Positions 36,033 to 36,259 of a stretch of DNA of 36,259 nt are shown in pieces. The DNA is from a virus, in IMG/VR virus record IMGVR_UViG_3300017917_002974, positions 1-36,259 of that record. One strand, written 5' to 3'. Position numbers and translations under genes: made by a program. The notes beneath the pieces were generated by a model. The model did not search any database and had not been told where the DNA came from. It worked only from the letters and a program-made list of their open reading frames with translations. The stretch's first letter is position 1, and each line of letters begins with the position of its first letter.

Positions 36033-36259
36033 ATGAAAAAAATTAAGAAGTTACTTATTAAATATAGAATGAGAAGAGAGATTCTGAAGAACAAAGACCA
36101 GATTAATTCTCTCTCTATTAAGAGAGAGATGTATAGGATGTATCTGGAAAAGTCCCCAAAACTTAACCCCGAAACTTTTAGAGCTCTTCGTCATCCCAAG
36201 AGTGTTTCTCCAATCAATAGACATGATATTACTGATATTGACTTTAATAAGTTAAATGA
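36033..36259 (+). CDS. Basic protein, cut by window edge
   Basis: ATG 36033 opens a frame that has not stopped by the last base (75 codons plus two bases seen). The product begins MKKIKKLLIKYRMRREILKN and is strongly basic, followed by SIKREMYRMYLEKSPKLNP and SVSPINRHDITDIDFNKLN. Nucleic-acid binding is possible from the charge alone. The 3' end is missing. Confidence 0.55.
   Translation, partial: MKKIKKLLIKYRMRREILKNKDQINSLSIKREMYRMYLEKSPKLNPETFRALRHPKSVSPINRHDITDIDFNKLN

Overview
This window is part of the genome of a tailed dsDNA phage with siphovirus-type genes: an HK97-type capsid set (portal, prohead protease, major capsid protein), head-tail connectors, a tail tube, a frameshifted tail assembly chaperone and a long tape measure gene. 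It is AT-rich and tightly packed, with many ATGA and TAATG overlaps. No terminase, DNA polymerase or integrase is present, so both ends cut through a larger genome. The tape measure gene runs off the left edge and a small basic gene runs off the right edge. The host is not identified. A secreted protein with an LPETG sorting motif, a second secreted protein with a long Thr-rich linker, an M15-type endolysin without spanins, a B12-dependent ribonucleotide reductase and ThyX together suggest a Gram-positive, probably aquatic actinobacterial host; that is inference.

Minus strand, read from 26514 down to 1: a small unknown gene, a GT4 glycosyltransferase, a class II ribonucleotide reductase, an unknown gene, portal, an 87-aa protein, a 703-aa protease/DUF6321-like/Dps-like/scaffold polyprotein, and the major capsid protein followed by a hairpin terminator. 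Next comes a block of about 11 kb that normally lies elsewhere in siphoviruses: small virion proteins, a PA14 surface protein, a small membrane protein, an LPXTG surface protein, two holin-like proteins, an endolysin, a 26-aa protein with nine cysteines, and a set of tail fibre and adhesin genes. Only then do the head-tail connector genes, tail tube, a second hairpin terminator, tail assembly chaperone and tape measure gene follow.

The strand switch at 26515-26698 holds an array of TAGTGTACT/TAGTATACT boxes in both orientations plus a perfect inverted repeat, and looks like the main divergent control region.

Plus strand, 26699 to 36259: thyX, several small unknown genes, a multidomain cysteine-bearing protein, a small coiled-coil membrane protein and a terminator. 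A second transcription unit then starts with a double-HTH protein, an Nmad1/DUF1599-type protein, a 24-aa membrane peptide, a proteasome/HslV-like Ntn-hydrolase and an FmdB-type zinc ribbon. After a candidate structured leader come an unknown gene, a 2OG-Fe(II) oxygenase, a small coiled-coil gene, a complete cytochrome P450, and a run of small coiled-coil or membrane genes.

The most unusual items are the Dps-like domain inside the capsid protease/scaffold gene, with strong internal ribosome binding sites; the phage cytochrome P450 beside a 2OG oxygenase; the LPXTG surface protein in the lysis region; the Cys-rich microprotein; and the Ntn-hydrolase. There is no stretch over 300 bases without a gene; the longest are 26515-26698, 30066-30215 and 32118-32244, each described below. 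I saw no tRNA, rRNA, CRISPR array or insertion sequence.
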